Assembly: GCF_001937065.1 (NCBI RefSeq)
Contig: NZ_MOWR01000009.1
Span: 1 to 64,000, forward strand
Direction of reading: 5' to 3'
From: Streptococcus sp. 'caviae'
GTDB taxonomy: Bacteria; Bacillota; Bacilli; Lactobacillales; Streptococcaceae
Length of the DNA stretch: 64,000 nt
Position 1 is the stretch's first letter, and every line of letters begins with the position of its first letter. Under the pieces are notes generated by a model. That model did no database searches. It was not told the DNA's origin and was given only the letters and a program-made list of their open reading frames with translations. Below, piece by piece: positions 56,463 to 63,921 of the stretch. The position numbers and the translations under genes are program-made.

Positions 56463-56981
56463 TTAGCCCTCCAATTTCTTTACTTCCTGTTTGAGCCAGT
56501 CGAGTTCAGCCTTTAAAAGTGTCTCACCGAGGCTGAAAAGCTGTTGAGCGATAGGAGTTTCGTGCTGCCCATTTTCTTTTTTATTTTGCATATCTGCAAG
56601 TTCTGTTTCCAGTTTTTCTTTTCGTTTGGAAAATGCTGCGCGCAGCTCATTGCCATCCAAAAGATAAGCAGTCGCGAGCCCCGTCATCAAGTGAGCGTTT
56701 GCTGGTTTACACTCACTGATGAGTTCTTGGGTAGTTCTTTTTAGGATTTCCAGCCCTTCTTTAGTGATTTGATATTCTTTTTTCTCCTTGCCCTTGCTGG
56801 AAGTAGCAGCTGCCAATCCTTTTTTCTCCAACTTGTCAAGAACATAATAAATGGATGAAAAACCAACATCTGTCCACTTGCGCATGCCGCGTTCCTTAAT
56901 GATTTGCTCAATGTGATAACCATGCTGCGGTCCTTCAAGCAAAATACCAAGAATGAGCTGTTCAGTCAGTGAAATAGCCAT
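56463..56981 (-). CDS. PadR-family transcriptional regulator
   Basis: 172 residues. A PadR winged helix (about 5-80) contains QLILGILLEGPQHGYHIEQI and STIYYVLDKLEKKGL-like pattern, followed by an antiparallel C-terminal helical domain for dimerisation. AGGAGG precedes the ATG. It probably represses itself and the GyrI-like gene through the twin operators upstream. Confidence 0.92.
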   Translation of the reverse strand: MAISLTEQLILGILLEGPQHGYHIEQIIKERGMRKWTDVGFSSIYYVLDKLEKKGLAAATSSKGKEKKEYQITKEGLEILKRTTQELISECKPANAHLMTGLATAYLLDGNELRAAFSKRKEKLETELADMQNKKENGQHETPIAQQLFSLGETLLKAELDWLKQEVKKLEG

Positions 56982-56994
56982 AGATACCTCCTTT

Positions 56995-57034
56995 TATTCT
57001 AGTGGTAGAATAACTATATTCTAACACTAGAATA
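56995..57034 (-). promoter_or_regulatory. twin inverted-repeat operators over the padR promoter
   Basis: TATTCTA-N4-TAGAATA occurs at 56995-57012 and 57017-57034, 22 bases apart. Reading the minus strand, TTGACA (57041-57046), 17 bases, and TAGAAT (57018-57023) form a consensus promoter. The second operator covers its -10 and the first sits just downstream. Confidence 0.8.
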
Positions 57035-57079
57035 TACTTGTGTCAAATGAAATTCTTGCGTTACGAGATTTTATTTTCA

Positions 57080-57088
57080 TGCTATAAT
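57080..57088 (+). promoter_or_regulatory. extended -10 directly abutting rlmB start
   Basis: TGC plus TATAAT at 57083-57088, only 6 bases before the ATG at 57095. Transcription would start at or next to the ATG. Confidence 0.6.
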
Positions 57089-57094
57089 AGGGGC

Positions 57095-57835
57095 ATGAAA
57101 GAAAAAACTGACAATATAGATATTGTTTACGGTGTTCATGCTGTAACTGAGGCACTCCAAGCCAATACCGGCAATAAACTGTACATTCAGGATGACCTGT
57201 GCGGTAAAAATGTTGATAAGATTAAGACGCTGGCCGCCGAGAAAAAGGTAGCTATTTCCTGGACGTCCAAAAAGACCCTGTCTGACATGACAGACGGCGC
57301 TGTTCATCAAGGCTTTGTCCTGCGTGTTTCCGAGTTCGCCTATACTGAGCTGGCTGCTCTTTTGGCAAAGGCAGAGCAGGAAGATAATCCTCTTATCCTT
57401 ATCTTGGACGGACTGACAGATCCGCATAATTTCGGCTCTATTCTGCGTACGGCTGATGCAACCAATGTCTGCGGGGTGATTATTCCCAAACACCGTGCGG
57501 TTGGTGTGACACCAGTTGTTGCCAAGACTTCAACTGGTGCGGTGGAGCATGTGCCTATTGCCCGTGTGACCAATCTCAGCCAAACTCTTGATAAACTAAA
57601 GGAACACGGTTTCTGGATTTTTGGGACAGACATGAACGGCACCCCGTCGTATAAGTGGAATACGGCAGGGAAGCTGGCCTTGATTATTGGCAATGAAGGC
57701 AAGGGGATCTCTGCCAACATCAAAAAACAAGTGGATGAGATGATTACCATTCCTATGGATGGCCATGTGCAGAGCCTCAATGCCAGTGTTGCGGCTGCCC
57801 TTCTTATGTATGAAGTTTTTAGAAATCGTTTGTAG
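57095..57835 (+). CDS. rlmB: 23S rRNA 2'-O-ribose methyltransferase, TrmH/SpoU family
   Basis: 246 residues from the ATG at 57095; the frame upstream crosses the promoter. An N-terminal L30e-like RNA-binding domain (IVYGVHAVTEALQ, 8-75) precedes the knotted SPOUT domain with DPHNFGSILRTADA, IGNEGKGIS and SLNASVAAALLMYE motifs. Modifies a conserved 23S ribose. No ribosome site at normal spacing is visible. Confidence 0.93.
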   Translation: MKEKTDNIDIVYGVHAVTEALQANTGNKLYIQDDLCGKNVDKIKTLAAEKKVAISWTSKKTLSDMTDGAVHQGFVLRVSEFAYTELAALLAKAEQEDNPLILILDGLTDPHNFGSILRTADATNVCGVIIPKHRAVGVTPVVAKTSTGAVEHVPIARVTNLSQTLDKLKEHGFWIFGTDMNGTPSYKWNTAGKLALIIGNEGKGISANIKKQVDEMITIPMDGHVQSLNASVAAALLMYEVFRNRL

Positions 57836-57949
57836 GTTTTGAGCAGTTCAGCTGCGTTCTCGCTTGCAGCGAATTCTTTTGCTATAATAACTGGTAATGA
57901 TTTTAAAATTAATTTTTACGATGGAATGATAGATTTTAGGAGGTTAAGC

Positions 57950-58810
57950 ATGAGCTTTACAATTATCACAGATTCTACCGCTGATTTACCGGAAAGCTGG
58001 GCTCAGGAAAATAATGTTCAGCTTCTGGGCTTGACTGTTCAACTGGACGATGTCACTTATGAAACGGTAGGACCTAACCGCCTGACCAGTGAAGTGCTGC
58101 TGGAAAAAATGACTGCGGGCAGCAAACCCACAACAAGCCAGATCAATGCAGGTCAGTTTGAATCGGTCTTTCGTCAGGCAGCTGAAAACGGAGATGAAGT
58201 GCTTTATGTTGCCTTTTCATCGGTGTTATCCGGAACCTATCAGTCAGCTTTGATAGCGCGTGATGTTGTTTTGGAAGAATACCCCGATGCTATGATCGAA
58301 GTGGTTGACACCTTGGCAGCAGCCGGTGGCGAAGGCTATTTGGCTATGCTGGCCGCTCAGGCGCGAGATCAAGGACGCTCGCTTCAAGAGGTTAAAAAGC
58401 TCGTGCTTGATACAGCTCCGCTGCTGCACACCTTCTTTTTAGTTGACGATCTTTACCATCTAATGCGTGGCGGCCGACTGTCTAAGGCTTCTGCTCTTGT
58501 CGGCAGTCTTGTCAATATCAAGCCTTTACTATGGCTGGATCCGAGCGGGAAATTAGTACCGCTGGCAAAACTGCGCGGCCGTAAAAAGGGCATGAGAGAA
58601 ATGATTAAACGAGCAACAGCCGACCTTGGCCATGATACCGCAGTCGTCGCCTATTCCAATGATAGTGAAGGTGCAGAAAGTTTGAAAGCCCAGCTGTTAG
58701 AAAACGAAGAAATAAAAAAAGTTTTGATACTGCCCTTAGGCCCTGTTATTTCAGCCCATGTCGGCCCTAATACCTTAGCTGTCTTTACCATTGGTAAAAA
58801 TCCACGATAA
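57950..58810 (+). CDS. DegV-family fatty-acid-binding protein
   Basis: 286 residues from the ATG at 57950 with AGGAGG upstream; the longer frame is non-coding. It has [22 protein letters not shown] and the [13 protein letters not shown] signature. DegV proteins present fatty acids to the FakA kinase for phosphorylation and incorporation into lipids. Which acyl chain it binds is not evident. Confidence 0.9.
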   Translation: MSFTIITDSTADLPESWAQENNVQLLGLTVQLDDVTYETVGPNRLTSEVLLEKMTAGSKPTTSQINAGQFESVFRQAAENGDEVLYVAFSSVLSGTYQSALIARDVVLEEYPDAMIEVVDTLAAAGGEGYLAMLAAQARDQGRSLQEVKKLVLDTAPLLHTFFLVDDLYHLMRGGRLSKASALVGSLVNIKPLLWLDPSGKLVPLAKLRGRKKGMREMIKRATADLGHDTAVVAYSNDSEGAESLKAQLLENEEIKKVLILPLGPVISAHVGPNTLAVFTIGKNPR

Positions 58811-58819
58811 CATTAATCT

Positions 58820-58852
58820 TAGGCAAGCAAATTCGTTTTGCTTGTCTTTTTT
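58820..58852 (+). terminator. terminator after the degV-like gene
   Basis: GGCAAGCAAA pairs with TTTGCTTGTC around ATTCGT, then TTTTTT. Confidence 0.88.
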
Positions 58853-58884
58853 GACTATTATTTCAGATAAAATGTAAAATATAA

Positions 58885-58913
58885 TTGACAAAAAGAAAAT
58901 TAAAGACTACAAT
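58885..58913 (+). promoter_or_regulatory. consensus promoter of the membrane/XRE pair
   Basis: TTGACA at 58885-58890, 17 bases, TACAAT at 58908-58913, 32 bases before the ATG. Confidence 0.8.
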
Positions 58914-58944
58914 ATAGGTGTAAAAAGAAAAGGAGGACAGACTC

Positions 58945-59439
58945 ATGATTATCTCAATAAAATTCGTTTTGTTCGCCGCGGTTATTGCTGTTTTAGCTGT
59001 CGGTTATAAACGTTCCAAAAAAACGCAAGAATATGATGAACGGCAAGAGCTTCTTCAAAACAGAGCTTATCGCTATGCAGCACACGATATGATATTTACG
59101 AGCGCCGCTGCTGTCATTTGGAGCGAGGAACTCATGAAAGTCCTCAATGGGGAACTGCTGGCTTTACTGATTATGCTGGTTGGTATCGTGATTTATGTTT
59201 CTTATGCCGTTTTGCACGATGCTTACTTTCCTATTAATAAGACCATTGGAATGGCCTCAATTGGGCTGTTTGGCACGATGTCGATTCTTGAGTTAATCGT
59301 GATCATCAAAAATCTTCTTAACCATACATTTTCTCCCGAAAATGGCGGGATGTCTCTGCTGCTGCTTATCGCCTTTGCCATTATTATAAGTGTCATGCTT
59401 TATAAGAAGCATTTGGATAAAAAGGAGGCGGATTCATGA
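58945..59439 (+). CDS. membrane protein paired with an XRE regulator (DUF2178-like)
   Basis: 164 residues with four predicted transmembrane helices. A cytoplasmic YDERQELLQNRAYRYA segment follows the first helix, the DERQ signature seen in DUF2178/DUF3796-type proteins. Such proteins are usually encoded with a small XRE regulator. AGGAGG precedes the ATG. It overlaps the next gene by 4 bases. Function unknown; an inhibitor-type partner of the regulator is an inference. Confidence 0.75.
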   Translation: MIISIKFVLFAAVIAVLAVGYKRSKKTQEYDERQELLQNRAYRYAAHDMIFTSAAAVIWSEELMKVLNGELLALLIMLVGIVIYVSYAVLHDAYFPINKTIGMASIGLFGTMSILELIVIIKNLLNHTFSPENGGMSLLLLIAFAIIISVMLYKKHLDKKEADS

Positions 59440-59630
59440 AAAATTTACGTCTGAAGGCTGCGCGTGCCAGGAAGGATCTGTCTCAGCAAGCATTGGCTGA
59501 CCTAGTCGGTGTATCGCGTCAAACAGTTTCAGCTATTGAAAAAGGAGACTACAACCCCACCATCAATCTCTGTCTTAAAATTTGCAAGGTATTGGGAAAA
59601 ACACTGGATGAGCTTTTTTGGGAAGAATAG
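59436..59630 (+). CDS. small XRE-family regulator
   Basis: 64 residues, a single helix-turn-helix of Cro/CI type: LRLKAARARKDLSQQALADL, VSRQTVSAIEKGDYNPTINL and a closing DELFWEE. It lacks a ligand-binding domain. Its start overlaps the membrane protein stop (ATGA), and AAGGAGG lies upstream. Confidence 0.9.
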   Translation: MKNLRLKAARARKDLSQQALADLVGVSRQTVSAIEKGDYNPTINLCLKICKVLGKTLDELFWEE

Positions 59631-59684
59631 CAGTTTGCAAGGATCTGTCAGGAGTGATCGGTAACCCTTTTGCCGGCTAAAGAA

Positions 59685-59712
59685 CTGGAATGACTGCTTG
59701 CTGTCATTCCAG
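59685..59712 (+). terminator. stem-loop after the XRE gene
   Basis: CTGGAATGAC and GTCATTCCAG form a perfect 10-base stem around TGCTTGCT. No T-run follows, so termination may need Rho or it is an mRNA end stabiliser. Confidence 0.5.
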
Positions 59713-59811
59713 CAGCAATGCTTGAACAGCTTTAGCGGATAGGGAAACTGGATCGCTCTGACAGAGGCCGTTTTTGCAGATAAAAAACTTGTGATTTACA
59801 AGAAAAACCTC

Positions 59812-59841
59812 TTGACTTTGAGGTTGATTTTTTGATATTAT
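59812..59841 (+). promoter_or_regulatory. rplM-rpsI promoter
   Basis: TTGACT at 59812-59817 and TATTAT at 59836-59841 with an 18-base spacer. Confidence 0.7.
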
Positions 59842-59847
59842 ATAAGA

Positions 59848-59948
59848 CGGTATTGTTTACCCCATTTGAAAGGCCCCGGAACCCTTCAAATAACCAGTGG
59901 ACCGGAACATCCACTACTTGTAAACATAAGATTCGTATAGGAGAAATC
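59848..59948 (+). ncRNA. L13 leader (ribosomal protein autoregulatory leader)
   Basis: Closing stem GTTTAC (59855-59860) with GTAAAC (59920-59925); arm TTTGAAAGG with CCTTCAAA (59865-59890); arm AGTGGA (59896-59901) with TCCACT (59910-59915) capped by CCGGAACA. This branched form ahead of rplM matches the Firmicutes L13 leader class. Confidence 0.75.
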
Positions 59949-60395
59949 ATGAACAAAACAACATTTATGGCTAAACCAGGCCAAGTTGAACGTAAATGGT
60001 ACGTTGTTGATGCCACTGATGTGCCTCTTGGACGTCTTTCAGCAGTCGTTGCCAGCGTTCTTCGCGGAAAAAATAAACCAACTTTCACACCGCACACTGA
60101 CACAGGTGACTTTGTTATCGTTATTAATGCTGAAAAAGTGAAATTAACAGGTAAGAAAGCAACTGATAAAATCTACTACACTCACTCAATGTATCCAGGT
60201 GGATTGAAGCAAATCTCAGCAGGTGAACTGCGTTCTAAAAATGCTGTTCGTTTGATTGAAAAATCAGTTAAAGGAATGCTTCCGCACAATACTCTTGGAC
60301 GCGCACAAGGCATGAAATTGAAAGTTTTCGTTGGTCCTGAGCATACACATGCTGCACAACAGCCAGAAGTACTTGATATTACAGGTCTTATCTAA
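59949..60395 (+). CDS. rplM: 50S ribosomal protein L13
   Basis: 148 residues from the ATG at 59949 (AGGAGAA upstream). [17 protein letters not shown] and the [10 protein letters not shown] motif identify L13. Followed by rpsI after 22 bases, the universal bacterial pairing. Confidence 0.98.
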   Translation: MNKTTFMAKPGQVERKWYVVDATDVPLGRLSAVVASVLRGKNKPTFTPHTDTGDFVIVINAEKVKLTGKKATDKIYYTHSMYPGGLKQISAGELRSKNAVRLIEKSVKGMLPHNTLGRAQGMKLKVFVGPEHTHAAQQPEVLDITGLI

Positions 60396-60417
60396 GAGGA
60401 AAGGAGCGTAAAATATA

Positions 60418-60810
60418 ATGGCACAAGCACAATATACAGGTACTGGACGCCGTAAAAACGCTGTTGCACGCGTTCGCTTGGTTCCAGGCACTGGAAAAAT
60501 TACAGTAAACAAAAAAGATGTTGAAGAATACATTCCGCATGCTGACCTTCGTCTCGTTATCAACCAGCCTTTTGCAGTAACTTCTACTGAAGGTTCATAC
60601 GACGTCTTCGTTAATGTTATCGGCGGCGGCTATGCTGGTCAATCAGGCGCAATCCGCCACGGAATCGCACGCGCACTTCTTGAAGTTGACCCAGACTTCC
60701 GCGATTCATTGAAACGCGCTGGCCTCCTTACACGTGACGCACGTATGGTTGAACGTAAAAAACCAGGTCTTAAGAAAGCGCGTAAAGCTTCACAATTCTC
60801 AAAACGTTAA
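60418..60810 (+). CDS. rpsI: 30S ribosomal protein S9
   Basis: 130 residues. [14 protein letters not shown] at the start and the basic [18 protein letters not shown] tail that reaches the P-site tRNA. The intact 3' end abuts a decayed integrative element, whose integrase probably used this gene as its attachment site. Confidence 0.98.
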   Translation: MAQAQYTGTGRRKNAVARVRLVPGTGKITVNKKDVEEYIPHADLRLVINQPFAVTSTEGSYDVFVNVIGGGYAGQSGAIRHGIARALLEVDPDFRDSLKRAGLLTRDARMVERKKPGLKKARKASQFSKR

Positions 60811-60837
60811 TTATTAGCGATATATCAACGTTTACAG

Positions 60838-60870
60838 ACACTTCATGGTTCACACCATGGGGTGTTTTTT
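60838..60870 (+). terminator. rpsI terminator
   Basis: ACACTTCATGGT pairs with ACCATGGGGTGT around TCAC, followed by TTTTTT. Confidence 0.85.
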
Positions 60871-60920
60871 GATGGTTTTTTAGCAAAATTCACACCACTT
60901 TTCACACCAAATTCACACCA
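60849..60920. repeat. four TTCACACCA repeats next to rpsI
   Basis: TTCACACCA at 60849-60857, 60889-60897, 60901-60909 and 60912-60920. Clustered short repeats beside the end of an integrase gene are typical arm-type binding sites of tyrosine recombinases. Confidence 0.6.
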
Positions 60921-60924
60921 TTAT

Positions 60925-61812
60925 TTATTTTAGGTTTCGGTAGGCAATTTCCCCAACAGCCATTGGTACAATATTTGAAGTATTAACGTAAGTTTTGGTA
61001 GTGAGGGTGTCACTATGTGTCAGCGCCTCAGAAATAGCTTCTAGTGATGTCCCTGCTTGTTTGGCGAGAGTTGCGCCAGTATGGCGTAACTTGTGAGGTG
61101 TGAGTTAATTTTGGATGGTGTTTTTTCTAAATGCTTCATTTGATAGTTTAGATAATCAATGTGGATTACTTTATTAATATTATTTTCCTATCATTGTGAG
61201 TGAATACAAATTGATTGTTGGTTTGCTTAATTCCAAAAGGTCTCAGTTCTTGCTTTTGGTTGTCCTTCCATTTCTTAAGAAAATTCATTAGCTCTAGTGG
61301 AGCATTCATTAAAGACTCTTCTCTTGCCACCTTTAGTGGTTTTAACATTATCAAATCTGTCCAAGGTATTTTCAATCAAAATTTCATTGTTTTTAAAATT
61401 AATATACTTCCATTGAAATGCATAACTCTCAGATTCTCTATTAGACAGGAAGAAAGTGGCATAGAAAAGAACATAGTCTTTAAATTCAATGAGACCATTC
61501 TCTGAATCATCGTCAAATGCTTTTAACCAAAGACGTAGCTCCTTTTCATCTAAAGCTAAATCTTTTTCACGGTTGCTTTCTTTTAGGAACTGTTTTTTAA
61601 GTTGTTTTAATTCGGCTAATGGTTTTGTTTAGACAGTTTATGTGGATGTATTCAAGTTCTTCTACCCAGTCGAAGACTGAGTTGATGTAATTACGGAGTG
61701 TCCTAAAATTCGCGTAATTATTTACCTTAGTTACCAACAATGACAAGATTAATTGTTGGTTTTCATTGAGATGGCTTATTGAATATTTATTGAGAAGAGG
61801 AAGAATATACAA
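60925..61812 (-). pseudogene. tyrosine recombinase (integrase), decayed
   Basis: The frame ending at 60925 reads LTPHKLRHTGATLAKQAG, then ALTHSDTLTTKTYVNTS, the conserved HxLRHT box, His and catalytic Tyr of phage/ICE integrases. Upstream homology continues in shifted frames: 61166-61375 (LMNFLKKWKDNQKQEL), a middle core piece (LDEKELRLWLKAF, FFLSNRESE), and 61597-61812 (an N-terminal SAM-like domain). An in-frame TAA precedes LTPHKLRH. At least three frameshifts make it inactive. Confidence 0.85.
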
Positions 61813-61834
61813 CCGAAATAAATTTTCGGTTTGA

Positions 61835-61860
61835 AAAACTGACCTTGCGTGGTCAGTTTT
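61835..61860. terminator. hairpin at the integrase remnant's 5' end
   Basis: AAAACTGACC and GGTCAGTTTT form a perfect 10-base stem around TTGCGT; T-rich on the plus strand, A-rich on the other. Confidence 0.6.
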
Positions 61861-61880
61861 ATGTAGAGTATTTAAGGGAA

Positions 61881-62039
61881 ATGTTTGTGATTAGAAAGGG
61901 CAAGAATAAAGAGAGTTGTTTAGGGTCAGTTAAGAAACTAAATTTAAAAGAAATTACCATAAAAGCAAGTGATAGATACTACTTGTTTCAAGTCGAGGAT
62001 GTTTTAGAAATTAGCATAATAGAGGGAACTAGACGATGA
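61881..62039 (+). CDS. short open frame of unknown function in the accessory region
   Basis: 52 residues from an ATG with AAGGGAA close upstream: MFVIRKGKNKESCLGSVKKL and a C-terminal part with YYLFQVEDVLEISIIEGTRR. It has mixed basic and beta-like character and I recognise no family. It may be a fragment of an element gene. Confidence 0.3.
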   Translation: MFVIRKGKNKESCLGSVKKLNLKEITIKASDRYYLFQVEDVLEISIIEGTRR

Positions 62040-62116
62040 GTAGAAGAAAATTCTATGAGGGAGTTATGAGGGAGTAAAATAGCGTCCACTTTGTAATGAC
62101 GCCATTTTCTTATCTT

Positions 62117-62845
62117 TTAAAAAAGTTTAATTTCATGATTCTTCGATGATGAAGTGTCTTCTTCACCGGTAGGAATCTCGATTTTTGAGCTAGGGATTTC
62201 AAGTCCCCAGTTATCCCAACCATTGAAATTAATTCGAGCAAATAGCTCGATTTTTTCTTGATTAGGGAACATTTTGGTAATTCTATCGATTACTTGGAGT
62301 GGTTTCACACTGTGTTTGCCTCTGGGATATTGTAGAAATTGTCTAATATTTCTAGCACCTCTAGGTTTTGGAATTCTTCCTCTTTTAAATACAAGACAAA
62401 ATTCTGTTTGAGATAAAGTATATTGACCTGGATTATGAACCATTTTGTCCCATACGAAAGCGACAGTCTTATATTTAAAGCCCCAGGCCTCTCCTAGAGA
62501 AATAGAATTAGCCATTTGTGGGCCAGTTGTCCACATGAAAAGTAAGCAGTCATCCTTAGCAATGCTATTGACATCTAGTTTTTTAAGTTCTTTAAGCTTA
62601 ACCGTGGGGTATTTAAACGAAGCGGAACTAATAAAGATATTTTTCTCGAAACCAACGTTAATATCTTTATTACTTGACTTATCATATTGCATTTTACCAC
62701 CGTAATCCCAAGGTGGATCTGCATAAATAACATCGTATTTTTTAGAGGGTAATTTTGGGTATAATTCATTTAAAGGATTTAACTTGGTCCGTTTCTGGGC
62801 TTCAATATTATATATTGAATAACCAGAGACTTTTTTTTCAGTCAT
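62117..62845 (-). CDS. MT-A70-family adenine-N6 DNA methyltransferase, MunI-like
   Basis: 242 residues. The catalytic motif is DPPW within DVIYADPPWDYGG (about 36-48). Family motifs WTTGPQMANSISLGEAWGF and KPLQVIDRITKMFP follow, and the C-terminal FARINFNGWDNWG is typical of MT-A70 enzymes. M.MunI belongs to this class. Given the partner nuclease, it should methylate CAATTG to protect the host. Divergent from the C and R genes. AAAGGAAA precedes the ATG. Confidence 0.88.
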   Translation of the reverse strand: MTEKKVSGYSIYNIEAQKRTKLNPLNELYPKLPSKKYDVIYADPPWDYGGKMQYDKSSNKDINVGFEKNIFISSASFKYPTVKLKELKKLDVNSIAKDDCLLFMWTTGPQMANSISLGEAWGFKYKTVAFVWDKMVHNPGQYTLSQTEFCLVFKRGRIPKPRGARNIRQFLQYPRGKHSVKPLQVIDRITKMFPNQEKIELFARINFNGWDNWGLEIPSSKIEIPTGEEDTSSSKNHEIKLF

Positions 62846-62908
62846 AAATGTTTCCTTTCGTTAAAGTCTAAAAACATTGTATCATATTTTTTAAAACTTC
62901 GGGAGTGT

Positions 62909-62957
62909 TACTTATAGTATGTGGAAAAATTATTTTATTTTGATACTATTTCCAGTA
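62909..62957 (+). promoter_or_regulatory. C-box-like palindromes upstream of the C protein gene
   Basis: TACTTATAGTA at 62909-62919 (core ACTTATAGT resembles the C-box of other C-protein systems) and TACT-N6-AGTA at 62944-62957. They lie in the 122-base divergent region between M and C genes. Confidence 0.45.
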
Positions 62958-62967
62958 AGGAGCAAAT

Positions 62968-63189
62968 ATGTTAATTACTATCGTTTCTCATAACATAAGA
63001 TATTTTCGAACTCAAAGGAATCTATCCCAAGAAAAATTGGCAGAACTATCTCAATTACATAGGACTTATATAAGCGATTTAGAAATGGGAAATAGAAATC
63101 CAAGTATAAAAACACTCGAGAAAATAGCAAGTGCACTAAAAATTGCGCCCTATAAATTATTAAAAGAGATTGGAGATTCCGATGGCTAG
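62968..63189 (+). CDS. controller (C) protein of the restriction-modification system
   Basis: 73 residues, single-domain helix-turn-helix: LSQEKLAELSQLHRTYISDL, then EMGNRNPSIKTLEKIASAL. Size, sequence type and position directly before and overlapping the nuclease gene match C proteins, which delay nuclease expression until methylation is complete. AAGGAG precedes the ATG. Confidence 0.88.
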   Translation: MLITIVSHNIRYFRTQRNLSQEKLAELSQLHRTYISDLEMGNRNPSIKTLEKIASALKIAPYKLLKEIGDSDG

Positions 63190-63805
63190 TAATGAATTAA
63201 GAGGAAGGGCTAACTGGCAAACAATAAGCGGTGGAAAAGCATTGAAAACTGAAGAAATCTTTGCAAAAGCCCTTCAAATAGCTCTTGATGGTGCTTATCC
63301 AGGAGTTTTTAAAGTTGACCAACATCCAAAAGAATTTGGAGATATATATTCTAAACACCAACTTCCGCAACAAACTTTAGATGCTATTTATAATGTTAGC
63401 ATTACTAAATCAAATGGAAAAGATTATCAGTGGGGGATTAGTATGGATTTTGCTATCCGTAATCTTCAATCTGGTAAAACATTATTTGGGGAAATCAAAC
63501 GTCAAGATGGCTGGATTGAAGGAGGTAATATGCAAGATGGACGAGGGAACGCCCATGAGAGAAGCAATAAATATTTTACGCCTGGCTTATTAAAAGTAAT
63601 ACGTGAAAAAAGTGGTATTAGTGATGAAATTCTCCCTTTTTGGGTAGTTTTTGTTGGAGATATAACAAGGGATCCAAGAAGAAATAGAGAAATTGACTTT
63701 TGGTACCAAGGGTTTGAAAGAAATTATTTCATGTGGAGAGATACAACTGATATTGATTCTTTGCTTCAATTCTTTGAAGAAAATCTATTAGACTATCTGC
63801 TTTAA
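63182..63805 (+). CDS. type II restriction endonuclease, MunI/EcoRI fold (predicted C^AATTG)
   Basis: 207 residues from ATG 63182, overlapping the C gene by 8 bases. The active site is Asp89 in MDFAI, Glu104 and Lys106 in FGEIKRQDGW, with the same 15-residue Asp-Glu distance I recall for MunI. GRGNAHERSNK parallels the EcoRI GNAIERSHK segment that reads AATT. PFWVVFVGDITRDP and YFMWRD also match remembered MunI. The residue before Asp89 is Met, where MunI has Pro. Confidence 0.85.
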   Translation: MASNELRGRANWQTISGGKALKTEEIFAKALQIALDGAYPGVFKVDQHPKEFGDIYSKHQLPQQTLDAIYNVSITKSNGKDYQWGISMDFAIRNLQSGKTLFGEIKRQDGWIEGGNMQDGRGNAHERSNKYFTPGLLKVIREKSGISDEILPFWVVFVGDITRDPRRNREIDFWYQGFERNYFMWRDTTDIDSLLQFFEENLLDYLL

Positions 63806-63921
63806 TCTCTTGTGCTAGTTAATCGGGCGTAAGCCATCGAATATTTCAAATTTATTCTGAACTTATCGTGACTGTCTTTAAATATTAAGGAATAGACAAG
63901 TAATATTGCCTCTACTCTAAT

